Part shown: piece by piece, positions 35,526 to 45,967 of the stretch
Layout: each line of letters starts with the position of its first letter
Position numbering within the stretch: the first letter of the stretch is position 1
NCBI RefSeq assembly: GCF_900105725.1
Contig: NZ_FNLM01000034.1
Span: 1,240,001 to 1,304,000 of the forward strand
Origin: Gordonia westfalica
Lineage (GTDB): Bacteria; Actinomycetota; Actinomycetes; Mycobacteriales; Mycobacteriaceae
Direction: 5' to 3'
Length of the DNA: 64,000 bases
Translations under genes and position numbers: made by a program
The notes under the pieces: model-generated
What the model saw: only the letters and a program-made list of their open reading frames with translations
What the model was told of the DNA's origin: nothing
Databases searched by the model: none

Positions 35526-36938
35526 TCACACACTCCAGGCCAGCCGGAACCTCTCGGTGAGCGCCTCGGGTGTGTGGTCGGGGAAATGGACGACCTCGTA
35601 CCGGCGGACCGCCACGAGAGCATCGACCGCGGGATCTCCCAGAATCCCGCGCAGCAGCGGAGACACCTCCATCCGGTCGACGACGTCGCTCTGCTCGGTG
35701 GACAGCAGTGTGCGCTCGCCGGCAGGACGTGTCCCGGGGTCGACGCCGACCTCGGGCGGCAGGGTCGCCTTGCGTTCGATCCCGGCGGCCGCCACACCCA
35801 GGATGGCGGCGGTGGCGAAGTAGACGTTCGCGGACGGGTCGGTGATCTTCACCTCGACGTTGGCGCCTCGCCCCCGCATTCCCGGGGTATCCGCTTGCGC
35901 AGCAACGGCACTCGTGTCGCCTTCGGTATCCGCACGGACCAGCCGGATCGCCGCCTCCCGGTTCTCCACGCCCCAGCAGACATGAGCGCCGGCCCATTGG
36001 CCGGGCAGCATGCGCAACCCGGACACCACCGACCCGCACAGCACGCCCTGCAACTCGAGAACGGCGTCGAGGATTCCGGCGACCGCATGCTCGCCGTCGG
36101 GCGTCATCCCGGCGACGCCGGTTCCCCCGGACAGCAACGGCCGGTCATCGCGGTGGAACGAGACATGCTGGTGGGCACCGCATCCGGCCTCGTCGACGAA
36201 GGGCTTGGGCGAGAAGCTGGCACGCAGACCGTGTTCGCGGGCGAGTCGTCCGATCAGAACTCGCGTGAGCACGAGCTGATCGGCCGCGGTGACGGGATCG
36301 GCCGGACCGAGCGACACCTCGAACTGCCAGCGTGCGTGCTCGGGATGCAGTTGCTCGACGACGATCCCCGCGGCCCGGCACGAGGCGAGGACATCCCGGA
36401 CGAATCCCTCGTACTCGAGGAGCCCGGCCGCACCGTACGGCGTCCACGGGGCGGACGGCAGCGGCGTCCCATCAAGGGCGACGAGCACGAATTCGAGTTC
36501 ATGGCCCACGGTCGCCCGCAGTCCGACGTCGGCCAGTTCGGCGACGACGCGTCGCAGCGTGCCGCGGGCACACTGCGGGACCGGGTCGCCCGTGAGTGTG
36601 AAGAACTCTCCAGGTGCCCAACTCAGGGTCGGGTCCACGTCCACACGGGCGTCGAGATCGATCCGGATGCGCTGGTCTCCCACCACCCCGACCTCGTCGC
36701 TGAACGCGATCCCGGTCTGGTCGATCGCGAACGCATGCCAGGACGGGCTGGCCCCGAGACCCACTGACGCGAACGCGGGGACACGGTCGGGGGTGACCGT
36801 CTTCGCCAGCGTCAGTCCGGCCGGATTGACGACCGTCGCGAGAAGGATCGACGACGATGAGTCGTCGACGGAATCCGGGCGCGAGACCATGTCCACAGTG
36901 TCGTGGAGCGCGGCGTTTCCGGTGGCGGAACCGCCCAC
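35526..36938 (-). CDS. Glutamine synthetase-like ligase
   Basis: A 470-residue GlnA-fold protein with a shortened N-terminal beta-grasp and a full catalytic domain: VGHELEFVLV (metal-binding Glu), ASFSPKPFVDEAGCGAHQHVS recognised by its KPF..EAG.G.H.H core, and RGRGANVEVKI. Divergence from housekeeping GlnA suggests a gamma-glutamyl ligase for an amine other than ammonia, such as a polyamine. GTG at 36938 begins one base after the thiL stop; an ATG at residue 18 is an alternative start. Probably co-transcribed with thiL. Confidence 0.85.
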   Translation of the reverse strand: MGGSATGNAALHDTVDMVSRPDSVDDSSSSILLATVVNPAGLTLAKTVTPDRVPAFASVGLGASPSWHAFAIDQTGIAFSDEVGVVGDQRIRIDLDARVDVDPTLSWAPGEFFTLTGDPVPQCARGTLRRVVAELADVGLRATVGHELEFVLVALDGTPLPSAPWTPYGAAGLLEYEGFVRDVLASCRAAGIVVEQLHPEHARWQFEVSLGPADPVTAADQLVLTRVLIGRLAREHGLRASFSPKPFVDEAGCGAHQHVSFHRDDRPLLSGGTGVAGMTPDGEHAVAGILDAVLELQGVLCGSVVSGLRMLPGQWAGAHVCWGVENREAAIRLVRADTEGDTSAVAAQADTPGMRGRGANVEVKITDPSANVYFATAAILGVAAAGIERKATLPPEVGVDPGTRPAGERTLLSTEQSDVVDRMEVSPLLRGILGDPAVDALVAVRRYEVVHFPDHTPEALTERFRLAWSV

Positions 36939-36939
36939 A

Positions 36940-38130
36940 TCATCCGCGCGGAGCGGAGAACGACTGCCAGCCGCTCAGGTCGGGCCCGTCGGGGCCGCCG
37001 ACGCGCCGGCCGTCGACCCACACCTCGGGTGCCGGCGACGAGGTCTCGCGGACCGACCCGATCACGGTCCAACCGTCGGGCACCGACGCGGCGTCGAAGG
37101 CGGCGAGCAGGTGATGATCCTCGCCGCCCGCCAGGACCCACTCGTCCACGTCGGCGCCGAGTTGCGTTGCCAGAGGCGCGAGATCGGGTCGTCGCGGCAC
37201 CGCGTCGACCTCGACGGCCATCGCCACCCGCGCGGCACGCGACATGGTGATCAGCTCCTCGACGAGACCGTCGGAGATGTCGGTCATCGCATGCGCGCCG
37301 GCCGCAGCCGCGGCCGGCCCCTGGGTCAGGTCTGGCATCGGAACACGATGCAGAGCAACGACTTCCGACCACTGCGACTCGTCGGCGTCGGGCGTCGACA
37401 GCACCGCGAGACCGGCGGCGCTCGCTCCCAGCGGACCACTCACGGCGAGGACGTCGCCGCTCCGGGCGCCGCCCAGCGACACCGGCCGCCGACCTTCGAG
37501 CGCGCCCACGGCGGTGACACTGACGACCACCTGCTCCGCCGCCACCAGATCCCCACCGAGCACCCGTGCGCCGAGAGCGTGCGCGGCGCCCACGACACCG
37601 TCGTTGAGGTCGAGGATGACGCCGACGGGCGTCGCGGCCGGGCAGGCGATGGACACGACGAGCCCCGTTGTCCGACCGCCCATCGCGGCGACATCGGCCG
37701 AACTCTGGACCACCGCCCTCGCCCCGATCTGCTGCGGCGTCGACCAGTCGAACCGGAAGTGCCGTCCCTCGACGACCGTGTCGGTGCTGATGACCGCGGA
37801 GCCGCCGATGTCGAGAACGGCTGCGTCGTCGCCGGAGCCGATCACGATGTCGTCGGCGGGGCCTGCCGCGGTCGCTGCCGCGGTGAGAGCGGCGATCATC
37901 GCCCGCTCCCCGATGTCGCCCACCGAGTCGGTGCGATCGATGCCGACTTCGTCTGTGTGATGGGTGCCGACTTCGTCGGTGTGATGGATGCCGACTTCGT
38001 CTGTGTGATGGATGCCGACTTCGTCTGTGTGATGGATGCCGACTTCGTCTGTGTGATGGATGCCGACTTCGTCTGTGTGATGGATGCCGACTTCGTCGGG
38101 GCGATCAGTGCCGACTTCGTCGGGGCTCAC
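36940..38130 (-). CDS. thiL: Thiamine-monophosphate kinase with repeat-encoded N-terminus
   Basis: A 396-residue enzyme phosphorylating thiamine monophosphate to the diphosphate. The core starts SVGDIGERAMIAALTAA and contains IGSGDDAAVLDIGG, VISTDTVVEGRHF, and ADVAAMGGR, all ligand- or magnesium-binding motifs of ThiL. Before the core lie about 60 residues made of DEVGIHHT repeats, encoded by a 24-bp tandem array. GTG 38130 is the first sensible start, but initiation at an inner GTG of VGDIGERAM would give a normal-length protein lacking the repeats. It reads into the glutamine synthetase-like gene. Confidence 0.9.
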   Translation of the reverse strand: MSPDEVGTDRPDEVGIHHTDEVGIHHTDEVGIHHTDEVGIHHTDEVGIHHTDEVGTHHTDEVGIDRTDSVGDIGERAMIAALTAAATAAGPADDIVIGSGDDAAVLDIGGSAVISTDTVVEGRHFRFDWSTPQQIGARAVVQSSADVAAMGGRTTGLVVSIACPAATPVGVILDLNDGVVGAAHALGARVLGGDLVAAEQVVVSVTAVGALEGRRPVSLGGARSGDVLAVSGPLGASAAGLAVLSTPDADESQWSEVVALHRVPMPDLTQGPAAAAAGAHAMTDISDGLVEELITMSRAARVAMAVEVDAVPRRPDLAPLATQLGADVDEWVLAGGEDHHLLAAFDAASVPDGWTVIGSVRETSSPAPEVWVDGRRVGGPDGPDLSGWQSFSAPRG

Positions 38131-38132
38131 TT
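37941..38132. repeat. Eight-copy 24-bp tandem repeat at the 5' end of thiL
   Basis: TGCCGACTTCGT starts at 37941, 37965, 37989, 38013, 38037, 38061, 38085 and 38109, exactly 24 bases apart. The middle units are identical; the outer ones carry point differences. Read on the reverse strand they encode DEVGIHHT repeats in frame with thiL. A decayed ninth unit is visible upstream near 37917-37940. Confidence 0.95.
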
Positions 38133-38300
38133 GTCCGGTCTCACTCTCGTCGGGTCCCCTTTGAGTCGCGCGCGACCGGGGTTGTCGGTGACAATGTGAG
38201 CCACAGTGTATTGGGCTCACGGCGAACGGTGTTCGCCGCGCAGCGCCCACTGCCGCCGGATTCGACAGCCCGTGTCGGCGATGGGGCATAAACCGAGAGG

Positions 38301-38546
38301 ATGTCCGTGGTTCAGGCATACATACTGATCCAGACCGAGGTCGGTAGGGCCGCCCTGGCGGCGGCCACGATCGCCGAGATCTCGGGGGTCGCCTCATCCG
38401 AAGAGGTCAGCGGACCTTATGACGTGATCGTCCGGGTGGATGCCGCCGATGCCACGCACCTCACCGAGAATGTCGTCCCGCAGATCCAGAAGGTCGACGG
38501 GATCACCCGCACTCTGACCTGCCCGGTCGTCAGCCACACCCGCTAG
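38301..38546 (+). CDS. Stand-alone Lrp/AsnC ligand-binding (RAM) domain
   Basis: An 81-residue RAM domain without a DNA-binding part: VQAYILIQTEVGRAALAAATI, then VSGPYDVIVRVDAAD, the effector-binding loop. Such proteins may sense amino acids and form mixed oligomers with full-length Lrp regulators. ATG at 38301, divergent from thiL. The next gene, encoding a DUF3515 protein, starts 63 bases later on the same strand. Confidence 0.9.
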   Translation: MSVVQAYILIQTEVGRAALAAATIAEISGVASSEEVSGPYDVIVRVDAADATHLTENVVPQIQKVDGITRTLTCPVVSHTR

Positions 38547-38609
38547 GTTCGACGCCGGTTCGCCGGTCCCGGCGTCGGCCCGGACGCGGGCGACTCCTAG
38601 TGTGGTGGC

Positions 38610-39266
38610 GTGACGTCAGCAGGTTCGGATGACACCCCGCAGGATCCCGTGAACGGGACGGACGACCCGGTGACCGGCGACCCCGGCGACCCCGCCGGCA
38701 TCGACAACACCGCCACCACCGAGGACGCTGCCGCCGACGAGCGTTACGGCGGCGGCTCGCGGCTGAGTCCTGCGCTCATCGCGACCCTCGTCACCATCCC
38801 GGTCATGGTGATCGCGGGTTTCATCGCCTACGCCGCACTGCGTCCCGAGCCGGTGAACCCGGTCGAGTCGTATGCCGCGGACGGCACCCCGTCGGCGGAA
38901 TGCACGCGACTGCTGGAGGCGGCACCGAAGACCTTCGAGGGGTTCGGTGACAAGGAGATCTCCGGTGACCGCGCCACCTGGCCGGCGGACGCGTCGGGCG
39001 ACGACATGACGCTGCGCTGCGGCGTGACGCGACCGGCGGAGCTGTCCCCGACGAGCAACCTGCAGGAGATCCACGCGGCCGGGCGGGCGGGTGTGCAGTG
39101 GTTCATCACCGACACCGTCGACGGTTCGGGCCAGGCCTACGTGAGCGTCGACCATCGCCCCTACGTCGCGCTGTGGGTTCCGTCCAACGCCGGGAACGGC
39201 CCGATCACCGACATCTCCGGCCTGATCGACCAGACACTCGAACGGGGCCCGCTCGACTTCGGCTGA
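38610..39266 (+). CDS. DUF3515 membrane-anchored protein
   Basis: A 218-residue protein: an acidic Asp/Thr-rich N-terminus of about 50 residues, one membrane helix (ALIATLVTIPVMVIAGFIAY) near 54-73, and an external DUF3515 domain with Cys pairs (SAECTRLLEAAP and TLRCGVTRP). The family is conserved in Mycobacteriales near gpsA and thiL; function unknown. GTG start at 38610. Convergent with gpsA, ten bases apart. Confidence 0.88.
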   Translation: MTSAGSDDTPQDPVNGTDDPVTGDPGDPAGIDNTATTEDAAADERYGGGSRLSPALIATLVTIPVMVIAGFIAYAALRPEPVNPVESYAADGTPSAECTRLLEAAPKTFEGFGDKEISGDRATWPADASGDDMTLRCGVTRPAELSPTSNLQEIHAAGRAGVQWFITDTVDGSGQAYVSVDHRPYVALWVPSNAGNGPITDISGLIDQTLERGPLDFG

Positions 39267-39275
39267 CGCAGGAAC

Positions 39276-40283
39276 TCAGTCCCGGTAGATCTCCGGCTTG
39301 GGGCTTCGGCCGAGCAGTGAGTTGATGGCGTCGGCGACCGATTGTCCGTCGTGGCACACCTTGTGGACCGCGTCGGTCAGGGGCATCGGCACCTGATGCT
39401 TCTCGGCCAGGGCGCGCACCGACGAACACGACTTCACGCCCTCGGCGACCTGACCGTTGGTGGCCGCCTGCGCCTCGGCCATCGTCGCGCCCTCACCCAG
39501 GCGGGCTCCGAAGGTCCGGTTCCGCGACAGCGGCGACGAACAGGTCGCGACGAGATCGCCGACGCCCGCGAGGCCGGCGAGGGTCTCGATCTGTGCGCCC
39601 ACGGCGACGCCGAGCCGGATGGTCTCGGCCAGTCCGCGGGTGATGATCGTGGCGAGGGTGTTCTGACCGAACCCAACGCCGCTGGCCATACCGCAGGCGA
39701 GCGCGATCACGTTCTTGGCCGACCCGCCGATCTCACAGCCGACGACGTCGGTGTTGGTGTAGGGCCGGAAGTAGCGGGTGCTGAATGCGCTCTGCAACGT
39801 GACCGCACGGGACTCGTCGGAGCAGGCGATGACGGTGGCCGCCGGTTGCCCCTCGGCGACCTCGTGGGCGAGGTTGGGTCCGGTGAGGACGGCGATCCGG
39901 TCGTCGGGCACTCCGGTGACCTCGGCGATGACCTCACTCATCCGCAACAGGCTGCCGGTCTCGATGCCCTTGGCGAGCGACACCAGCGACGCGTCGGGGC
40001 CGATGTGCGGGGTCCACTCCTTGAGGTTCTCGCGCAGCGATTGCGACGGCACGCCACACACGATGATGTCGGCACCGGTCAGTGCGTCCACCGGAGAACT
40101 GGTGGCGACCAGCTCGGCGGGCAACGTGATGTCCGTGAGGTAGTTCGGATTGACGTGTTCGGAGTTGATCGCATCGGCCAGTTCCGGGCGCCGTGCCCAG
40201 ATGACCGTGTCGGTTCCCGCGTCGACGAGGACCTTCGCCACCGCCGTACCCCAGGAACCCGCACCCATGACCGCCGCGCGCAC
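39276..40283 (-). CDS. gpsA: Glycerol-3-phosphate dehydrogenase [NAD(P)+]
   Basis: A 335-residue enzyme making sn-glycerol 3-phosphate for phospholipids. [15 protein letters not shown] is the nucleotide-binding motif near the start, [10 protein letters not shown] and [18 protein letters not shown] (with the catalytic Lys) follow. GTG at 40283 was chosen because AGGAGG lies six bases upstream; the frame extends ten codons to 40313. Divergent from cofC. Confidence 0.95.
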   Translation of the reverse strand: MRAAVMGAGSWGTAVAKVLVDAGTDTVIWARRPELADAINSEHVNPNYLTDITLPAELVATSSPVDALTGADIIVCGVPSQSLRENLKEWTPHIGPDASLVSLAKGIETGSLLRMSEVIAEVTGVPDDRIAVLTGPNLAHEVAEGQPAATVIACSDESRAVTLQSAFSTRYFRPYTNTDVVGCEIGGSAKNVIALACGMASGVGFGQNTLATIITRGLAETIRLGVAVGAQIETLAGLAGVGDLVATCSSPLSRNRTFGARLGEGATMAEAQAATNGQVAEGVKSCSSVRALAEKHQVPMPLTDAVHKVCHDGQSVADAINSLLGRSPKPEIYRD

Positions 40284-40369
40284 CGCACTCCTCCTGCCCC
40301 GAGTCCGTTTCACCGGACCGAACGACTACCTGCCCACCCTAATGCCACGCAGCGGCCGACCGACCCGGA

Positions 40370-41164
40370 ATGTCACCCGCGGTCCCCCGGTGCACCATGA
40401 TGGTCAGCATGGACCACAGCGCCGTCGACATGAGCGTCGACCTCAGCGCCGCCACGGGGAGCCCCGCGGCCGGCGGGGCGACGGTCGCGGCGGTGCTGGC
40501 CGTGAAGAGTCTGCAACGCGCGAAGTCGAGGCTGGCGGCCACGTTGTCGTCCGCCGCCGGCCACGACGATCCGACGTCGCGCGGGTCACTCGTCCTGGCG
40601 ATGTTCCTCGACACCGTCGAGGCCCTGCGCGGTGCCGGCGTCACGAGAGTGGTGGTCGTCAGTCCCGACGACGAGGTACTCGACGCGGCCCGGCGAGCAG
40701 GCATGCACGGACTGCCCGAGGTGGTCTCCCCGACCACCGCATCGGGACTCAACGTCGCCTTCGGTCACGGTGCGCGGTGGGCCCGTGGGAGGTGGCCGGA
40801 TTCGACGCGCCTGATGTTCGTGCAGGCCGACCTGCCGGCCGCGACGAGTGCCTCGTTGCGCGAGGTCCTGCGGGAGGCGCCGGCACACCGCCTCAGCTTC
40901 CTCACCGACCGCGACGGCACCGGCACGGTGCTGCTGCTCGGCAATCTCACCCCCGATCGGGCCGGTGCCGAGGCGCTCGACGACGCACCGCGGTTCGGCC
41001 CGGGTTCGGCGGCTGCGCATCGGGCCACCGGCGCCGTCGAACTCGACCCCGCGCACTCACGATGGATCGATCTGCGCACGGATGTCGACACCGCAACCGA
41101 TCTCGCCGCCGCCCGCGCGCTCGGCCTCGGCCCCCACACCGCCGACGCTCTGCGTCACATGTGA
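40370..41164 (+). CDS. cofC: Phosphoenolpyruvate/2-phospholactate guanylyltransferase (F420 synthesis)
   Basis: A 264-residue nucleotidyltransferase (CofC, called FbiD in mycobacteria) that activates phosphoenolpyruvate or 2-phospholactate with GTP for coenzyme F420. VLAVKSLQRAKSRLA is the nucleotide-binding loop, MFVQADLPA the metal-binding Asp, and SFLTDRDGTGTVLLLG the substrate site. The start is uncertain: ATGs at 40370, 40397, 40400 and 40409 are all in frame with no strong ribosome-binding site. Divergent from gpsA, upstream of ppk1, as in mycobacteria. Confidence 0.9.
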   Translation: MSPAVPRCTMMVSMDHSAVDMSVDLSAATGSPAAGGATVAAVLAVKSLQRAKSRLAATLSSAAGHDDPTSRGSLVLAMFLDTVEALRGAGVTRVVVVSPDDEVLDAARRAGMHGLPEVVSPTTASGLNVAFGHGARWARGRWPDSTRLMFVQADLPAATSASLREVLREAPAHRLSFLTDRDGTGTVLLLGNLTPDRAGAEALDDAPRFGPGSAAAHRATGAVELDPAHSRWIDLRTDVDTATDLAAARALGLGPHTADALRHM

Positions 41165-41276
41165 CCGACGCTCTGCGTCAGCTGTGACCGACGGCGATTC
41201 GGACATCGCGGGGTGTCGACCCGGTTCACGCCGCCTACCCATCCCAACGGCACCCGGTATGGGTCATGATTGATGG

Positions 41277-43475
41277 GTGAGCCCTGCCGACGACATCTCA
41301 TCGACCACCGCCACGGTCACGACCACGCCGATCCCGAATGCCCCGCCGGCCGCGACGCTCGTGCCCGACGAGTCCGCGGACCTGCCCGAAGACCGGTATC
41401 TCAACCGTGAATTGAGTTGGCTCGACTTCAACTCGCGGGTGCTGGCACTCGCCGAGGACACCTCGCTACCGCTGCTCGAACGTGCGAAGTTCCTCGCCAT
41501 CTTTGCCTCCAACCTCGACGAGTTCTTCATGGTGCGGGTCGCCGGCCTCAAACGCCGCGACGAGACGGGATTGTCGGTCAGATCGGCCGACGGGCTGTCC
41601 CCGCGGGAACAGCTGATGCGCATCGCGGGTCGCACCCAGAGCATCGCCGACCGTCACGCCCGGGTCTTCCTCGACTCGGTCCGACCGGCATTGGCCGCCA
41701 ACGACATCTACGTCGTCTCCTGGTCGCAGCTGACCGATGAGCAGCGCGCCCGGATGGTCGACTACTTTCAGGACGAGGTCTTCCCCGTCCTGACCCCGCT
41801 CGCCGTCGACCCGGCACACCCGTTCCCGTACATCAGTGGCCTGTCGCTGAACCTCGCGGTGACCGTCAAGGACGTCAACGAGAGCGGCGAGCACTTCGCC
41901 CGAGTCAAGGTCCCCGACAATGTGAATCGATTCATCCGGGTCGATCAGCTGGCTCCCTACCGCGGACCCGACGACGACGAGAACCCCAAGCGCGCGGTGT
42001 TCCTGCCGATGGAGCATCTCATCGCCGCCAACCTCGGCAACCTGTTCCCGGGCATGGAAGTCGTTGAGCATCACGCCTTCCGGATCACCCGCAACGCCGA
42101 TTTCGAGGTCGAGGAGGACCGCGACGAGGACCTCCTGCAGGCACTCGAGCGGGAACTCGCCCGACGCCGATTCGGTTCGCCGGTGCGGCTGGAGGTCGCC
42201 GACGACATGAGCGAGCACATGCTCGAGCTGCTGCTACGCGAACTCGACGTGAACCCGGCCGACGTCATCCAGGTGCCCGGTCTGCTCGATCTGTCTTCGC
42301 TTTTCGAGATCTACGACCTCGACCGGCCCCATCTGAAGGACCGCCCGTTCGTACCGGGAACCCATCCGGCCTTCGGCGAACGCGAGACGCCCAAGAGCGT
42401 CTTCTCGACGCTGCGCGAGGGTGATGTCCTCGTTCACCATCCCTACGATTCTTTCTCCACGAGCGTGCAGCGCTTCATCGAGCAGGCGGCGGCCGACCCG
42501 CAGGTCCTGGCGATCAAGCAGACCCTGTATCGCACCTCGGGTGACTCCCCGATCGTCAACGCGCTCATCGACGCGGCGGAGGCCGGCAAGCAGGTCGTGG
42601 CGCTGGTGGAGATCAAGGCGCGCTTCGACGAACAGGCCAACATCAAGTGGGCCCGCAAACTCGAGCAGGCGGGCGTCCACGTGGTCTACGGACTCGTGGG
42701 ACTCAAGACGCACTGCAAGACCTGTCTCGTGGTGCGGCGCGAGGGTTCGACGATCAAGCGGTACTGCCACATCGGCACCGGCAACTACAACCCGAAGACC
42801 GCGCGACTGTACGAGGACGTGGGCCTGCTGACCGCCGCACCCGACATCGGCGCAGACCTGACCGACCTGTTCAACACTCTGACCGGATACTCACGCAAGA
42901 AGGAGTACCGCAACATCCTCGTTGCCCCGCAGGGCATCCGGGCGGGGATCATCGAACGCATCAACCGTGAGATCGAGCTGTTCCGTGCCGGGGACGACCG
43001 TGCTCGCGTGCAACTCAAGGCCAACGCGCTCGTCGACGAGCAGGTGATCGACGCGCTGTATAGGGCGTCGCAGAACGGGGTACCGGTCGATGTCGTGGTC
43101 CGCGGCATCAGCGCGCTGCGTCCCGGGATGGAAGGTGTCAGCGACAACATCCACGTCCGATCGATCCTGGGCCAGTTCCTCGAGCACTCCCGAATCCTGC
43201 ATTTCGGTGCCCAGAACGAGTATTGGATAGGCAGCGCCGACATGATGCACCGCAACCTCGACCGTCGTGTCGAGGTGATGGTCAACGTCCGCGACGATCG
43301 CCTCGCCGGCGAACTGGGCGAGATCTTCGCCTCTGCGCTCGACCCGCGTACGCGTTGCTGGGTCCTGCAGACCGACGGCAGCTGGGTGGCCTCCCCCGCC
43401 GCCGGCGAAGAGGTCCGCGATCACCAGCGACAGATGATGCGCCGCAATCGTCGTCGGCCGGAGATCAATTCGTGA
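41277..43475 (+). CDS. ppk1: Polyphosphate kinase 1
   Basis: A 732-residue enzyme making polyphosphate from ATP. N-terminal domain begins after a 45-residue variable stretch with [17 protein letters not shown]; the catalytic region has [28 protein letters not shown] and [20 protein letters not shown], whose His is autophosphorylated. C-terminal [16 protein letters not shown] completes the phospholipase D-like fold. GTG start at 41277. mutT1 follows 40 bases later, the usual order in mycobacteria. Confidence 0.97.
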   Translation: MSPADDISSTTATVTTTPIPNAPPAATLVPDESADLPEDRYLNRELSWLDFNSRVLALAEDTSLPLLERAKFLAIFASNLDEFFMVRVAGLKRRDETGLSVRSADGLSPREQLMRIAGRTQSIADRHARVFLDSVRPALAANDIYVVSWSQLTDEQRARMVDYFQDEVFPVLTPLAVDPAHPFPYISGLSLNLAVTVKDVNESGEHFARVKVPDNVNRFIRVDQLAPYRGPDDDENPKRAVFLPMEHLIAANLGNLFPGMEVVEHHAFRITRNADFEVEEDRDEDLLQALERELARRRFGSPVRLEVADDMSEHMLELLLRELDVNPADVIQVPGLLDLSSLFEIYDLDRPHLKDRPFVPGTHPAFGERETPKSVFSTLREGDVLVHHPYDSFSTSVQRFIEQAAADPQVLAIKQTLYRTSGDSPIVNALIDAAEAGKQVVALVEIKARFDEQANIKWARKLEQAGVHVVYGLVGLKTHCKTCLVVRREGSTIKRYCHIGTGNYNPKTARLYEDVGLLTAAPDIGADLTDLFNTLTGYSRKKEYRNILVAPQGIRAGIIERINREIELFRAGDDRARVQLKANALVDEQVIDALYRASQNGVPVDVVVRGISALRPGMEGVSDNIHVRSILGQFLEHSRILHFGAQNEYWIGSADMMHRNLDRRVEVMVNVRDDRLAGELGEIFASALDPRTRCWVLQTDGSWVASPAAGEEVRDHQRQMMRRNRRRPEINS

Positions 43476-43515
43476 CCGCCCCGGTTTCGACGCGACATCC
43501 CGACAGCGATCACCG

Positions 43516-44436
43516 ATGACGAAGAAGCGACCGAAGAGCGTGTGGGCCGCCGGAGCCGTGGTCTGGCGGCCGGGCACGTCGGGCTCCACCGGCCCGGAGG
43601 ATGTCGAGATCGCGGTCGTCCATCGACCGCGCTACGACGACTGGACCATCCCCAAGGGGAAGGGTGAGCCGGGCGAGACGCTCATCGACACCGCGGTCCG
43701 TGAGATCGCCGAGGAGACCGGACAACACGTCGTTCTCGGACGGCACCTCGGCGATGTCCACTACGACGTCGAAGCAGGACGTAAGCACGTGCGCTACTGG
43801 TCGGCGCGCGGCGACGACGGTGTGTTCGCCGCCGACGACGAGGTCGACGAGCTGCGCTGGCTCACCGTCGAGAAGGCGCGTAAGACGCTGAGCTACGAGC
43901 TGGATCGGCAGATCCTGCACGAGTTCACGCGGCTGCCGGCCGATCTGCACACCCTGTTGCTGGTCCGCCACGCCAAGGCGGGACGACGCTCGGCCTACAA
44001 GGGCGACGACCGCCTGCGGCCGCTCGACGCACTCGGGCGAACGCAGGCGTCGGCGCTCGTTCCGCTGTTGCTGGCCTTCGGCGCGCAACGGATCCACTCC
44101 GCCGATCGCGTGCGCTGCGAGCAGACCCTCGAGCCGCTCCGGGCCCATCTCGATGTCGAGTGCCACAGCGAACCGGACCTCTCCGAGGAGGTCTATCGCG
44201 CGGATCCGACCGCGGCACAACGCCGAATCCGGGAACTCGCGTCCGAAATGCCCGACACCCTGGCGGTGTGCAGCCAGGGCAAAGTGATTCCACCACTGAT
44301 GGAGTGGTGGGCCGAGCAGGACGGCGTCACCCTGCCGAAGGCCTCGAACCGCAAGGGCAGTGTGTGGGTGTGCTCGCTCCTCGACGGTCGGCTCGTGGCG
44401 GCCGATCACATCGCGAGCCCACTGCCGTCCGGCTGA
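43516..44436 (+). CDS. mutT1: Two-domain Nudix hydrolase / histidine phosphatase (MutT1)
   Basis: A 306-residue sanitising enzyme. The N-terminal Nudix domain has the box GKGEPGETLIDTAVREIAEETG (core REIAEETG); the C-terminal half is a histidine phosphatase with LLLVRHAKAGRR. Mycobacterial MutT1 of the same layout hydrolyses 8-oxo-dGTP and diadenosine polyphosphates. ATG at 43516. Convergent with hupB, with a strong hairpin between them. Confidence 0.93.
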   Translation: MTKKRPKSVWAAGAVVWRPGTSGSTGPEDVEIAVVHRPRYDDWTIPKGKGEPGETLIDTAVREIAEETGQHVVLGRHLGDVHYDVEAGRKHVRYWSARGDDGVFAADDEVDELRWLTVEKARKTLSYELDRQILHEFTRLPADLHTLLLVRHAKAGRRSAYKGDDRLRPLDALGRTQASALVPLLLAFGAQRIHSADRVRCEQTLEPLRAHLDVECHSEPDLSEEVYRADPTAAQRRIRELASEMPDTLAVCSQGKVIPPLMEWWAEQDGVTLPKASNRKGSVWVCSLLDGRLVAADHIASPLPSG

Positions 44437-44450
44437 GAGGCCCCGAACAC

Positions 44451-44489
44451 AGATCAACCCCTGGTGGGGAAGTCACCAGGGGTTGATCT
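44451..44489. terminator. Perfect 16-bp hairpin between mutT1 and hupB
   Basis: AGATCAACCCCTGGTG at 44451-44466 pairs perfectly with 44474-44489 around a 7-base loop. Located between convergent stops, it likely ends transcripts in both directions although a T run is lacking. Confidence 0.85.
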
Positions 44490-44515
44490 GAAGAGCTGTG
44501 CCCTACCGGGCCGGT

Positions 44516-45139
44516 TCAGCGACGCGTCGCCTTCTTGGCCGGAGCCTTCTTGGCCGCAGTCTTCTTGGCCGGAGCCTTCTTTGCGGTGGTCTTCTTGGCC
44601 GGAGCGGCCTTCTTGGCCGCGGTGGTCTTCTTGGCCGCTGTGGTCTTCTTGGCCGGAGTGGCCTTCTTGGCCGCGGTGGTCTTCTTGGCCGCGGTGGTCT
44701 TCTTGGCCGCCGTGGTCTTGGCCGGAGCCTTCTTCGCCGCGGTCTTCTTCGCCGGGGTTGCCTTCTTGGCCGCGGTCTTCTTGGCCGGAGCAGCCTTCTT
44801 GGCCGCCGTGGTGGTGGTGCCGCTGCCGCGCTTCACAGCCGGACCGGTGGCGGCGAGCTTCTGCTTGCCCGCCACGACGGCCTTGAACTGTGCGCCCGGA
44901 CGGAACGCGGGAACCGAAGTCGCACGGACCTTCACGGTCTCGCCCGTGCGCGGGTTACGGGCGACGCGCGGTGCGCGCTTCCGCTTCTCGAAAACACCGA
45001 AGCCGGTGATCGTCACGCTCTCGCCCTTGTTGACCGCGCGAACGATCGTGTCGACGACGAGCTCGACGGCTTCAGTCGCAGTCTTGCGATCCGCGTCGAG
45101 CTTCTTGGTCAGCTCATCAATGAGCTCCGCCTTGTTCAT
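44516..45139 (-). CDS. hupB: HU-type nucleoid protein with Lys/Ala tail
   Basis: A 207-residue HupB. Residues 1-90 are the HU domain ([19 protein letters not shown], then [21 protein letters not shown]), which bends DNA; residues 105-207 are degenerate [13 protein letters not shown] repeats that bind DNA and possibly RNA. ATG at 45139 with GGAGG five bases upstream. The repetitive tail makes a strongly biased antisense frame that is not a gene. Confidence 0.97.
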   Translation of the reverse strand: MNKAELIDELTKKLDADRKTATEAVELVVDTIVRAVNKGESVTITGFGVFEKRKRAPRVARNPRTGETVKVRATSVPAFRPGAQFKAVVAGKQKLAATGPAVKRGSGTTTTAAKKAAPAKKTAAKKATPAKKTAAKKAPAKTTAAKKTTAAKKTTAAKKATPAKKTTAAKKTTAAKKAAPAKKTTAKKAPAKKTAAKKAPAKKATRR

Positions 45140-45323
45140 GAGTACCTCCGCAAGCTGATCTGACCGGTTTTCGGCCAGCTACCAACACACGGTAAACGTC
45201 GAATTTGAAAACGTCCATCTTCCACGCCAATTAAGACGCCGTGTTGCGAAATCGCATAGCAGCTCACAGGGTCTCCGCGTCGGCGGGACCAGGCCGTCGC
45301 GCGGCCTCCGAAGGGGTTCGCGG

Positions 45324-45917
45324 TCAGTCCGCGAGGGTCTTCGGTTTGAACGACGGACGGGTGGACTCGTACGCGGAAATCGCTTTTACCTGGCGCAACG
45401 TCAGGCCGATGTCGTCGAGGCCCTCCATCAGACGCCACCGCGTGTAGTCATCAATTGCCAACGGCACCACGAGGTCTCCTGCCGAGACCGTCTTATCGAC
45501 AAGGCTCACCGTGATTTCCAGCCCAGGATTCTCCTCGAGCCGCTTCCACAGCAACTCGACGTCGGACTGTTCGACCTGTGCGGCGACGAGACCGGCCTTG
45601 CCGGCGTTCCCGCGGAAGATGTCGGCGAAGCGAGACGAGATCACCACGCGGAAGCCGAAATCGGACAGTGCCCACACCGCGTGCTCGCGTGAGGAACCGG
45701 TACCGAAGTCCGGACCGGCGACCAGCACGGAGCCGTGGCTCCACGGCTCGTTGTTGAGGATGAAGCCCGGGTCGGTGCGCCACCCGGCGAACAGGCCGTC
45801 CTCAAAGCCCGTGCGGGTCACGCGCTTCAGGTAGACGGCCGGGATGATCTGGTCGGTGTCGACGTTGCTGTGGCGCAGCGGGACGCCAATGCCCGTGTGT
45901 TCGGTGAACGGCTGCAT
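45324..45917 (-). CDS. leuD: 3-isopropylmalate dehydratase small subunit
   Basis: A 197-residue swivelling subunit for the second step of leucine synthesis. [21 protein letters not shown] at the start (core DTDQIIPA) and [17 protein letters not shown] are family signatures. It follows leuC by 50 bases on the same strand and presumably forms an operon with it. Confidence 0.97.
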   Translation of the reverse strand: MQPFTEHTGIGVPLRHSNVDTDQIIPAVYLKRVTRTGFEDGLFAGWRTDPGFILNNEPWSHGSVLVAGPDFGTGSSREHAVWALSDFGFRVVISSRFADIFRGNAGKAGLVAAQVEQSDVELLWKRLEENPGLEITVSLVDKTVSAGDLVVPLAIDDYTRWRLMEGLDDIGLTLRQVKAISAYESTRPSFKPKTLAD

Positions 45918-45967
45918 TTTTCAAAGCCCCTGTTCGGAAGTTGTCTGGAATGTGGTCTGGGGGTTAC

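Noticed and set aside
36289..38199. 636-codon forward open frame with repeat-encoded end
   Set aside because: Antisense to the glutamine synthetase-like and thiL genes. Its striking C-terminal repeats are simply the reverse reading of the 24-bp array.
44535..45158. Hydrophobic 207-codon frame resembling a membrane protein
   Set aside because: Produced by reading the Lys/Ala repeats of hupB backwards; there is no start context and no similarity.
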